NCBI GenBank assembly: GCA_009776345.1
Contig: WRLS01000149.1
Coordinates: forward strand, 1-5,105
Direction of reading: 5' to 3'
Length of the DNA stretch: 5,105 nucleotides
From: Oscillospiraceae bacterium
GTDB lineage: Bacteria; Bacillota; Clostridia; Oscillospirales; Ruminococcaceae
Both the position numbers and the translations under genes were made by a program. The notes under the pieces were generated by a model. That model was not told the origin of the DNA. It saw nothing but the letters and a program-made list of their open reading frames with translations, and did no database searches. Of this stretch, positions 5,088 through 5,105 are shown piece after piece (within the stretch, counting starts at the first letter, position 1; every line of letters starts with the position of its first letter).

Positions 5088-5105
5088 GCAGAGGCTGTAG
5101 CGACC

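Overview
The window holds three protein-coding genes in a repeat-rich setting: a secreted M23-family zinc peptidase (230-1282, plus strand), a cysteine synthase (1227-2159, minus strand) and a large aconitase-superfamily hydratase of the YbhJ type (2618-4897, minus strand). No tRNA, rRNA, CRISPR array or transposase gene was seen. Strong AGGAGG-type ribosome binding sites, the M23 subfamily (its YYYYAHLRKGHPY core is one I associate with Clostridia) and moderately high GC content suggest a Firmicute of the Clostridia, possibly an Oscillospirales-like gut bacterium. That placement is an inference.

Layout. Positions 1-229 hold no gene. They contain a G-rich hairpin-forming end, a two-hairpin REP-like module, a decayed half copy of a heptad repeat, and the M23 ribosome binding site. 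The M23 gene converges on cysK and the two coding regions overlap by 56 bp at their 3' ends. The cysK gene has a compact leader with a candidate promoter and a strong Shine-Dalgarno. Positions 2219-2617 are a 399-bp composite repeat: two 109-bp direct copies (100 of 109 bases identical) of a palindrome with 7-bp periodicity, enclosing a 181-bp inverted pair of two-hairpin REP-like units. The second 109-bp copy ends on the base next to the hydratase stop codon. Beyond the hydratase start, 4898-5105 holds a perfect 14-bp inverted repeat and a C-rich, G-quadruplex-capable tail. This tail resembles the window's left end in inverted orientation.

The three genes do not form an obvious pathway or operon. 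CysK makes cysteine from O-acetylserine and sulfide. The M23 protein is predicted to be exported and to act on peptidoglycan. The hydratase keeps the three iron-sulfur cysteines of aconitases but differs at several residues that line the substrate pocket, so its substrate is unknown. The most notable content is the non-coding repeat architecture. The same two-hairpin module appears three times with different stem sequences but conserved junctions, and the 109-bp heptad palindrome appears twice in full and once as a remnant.
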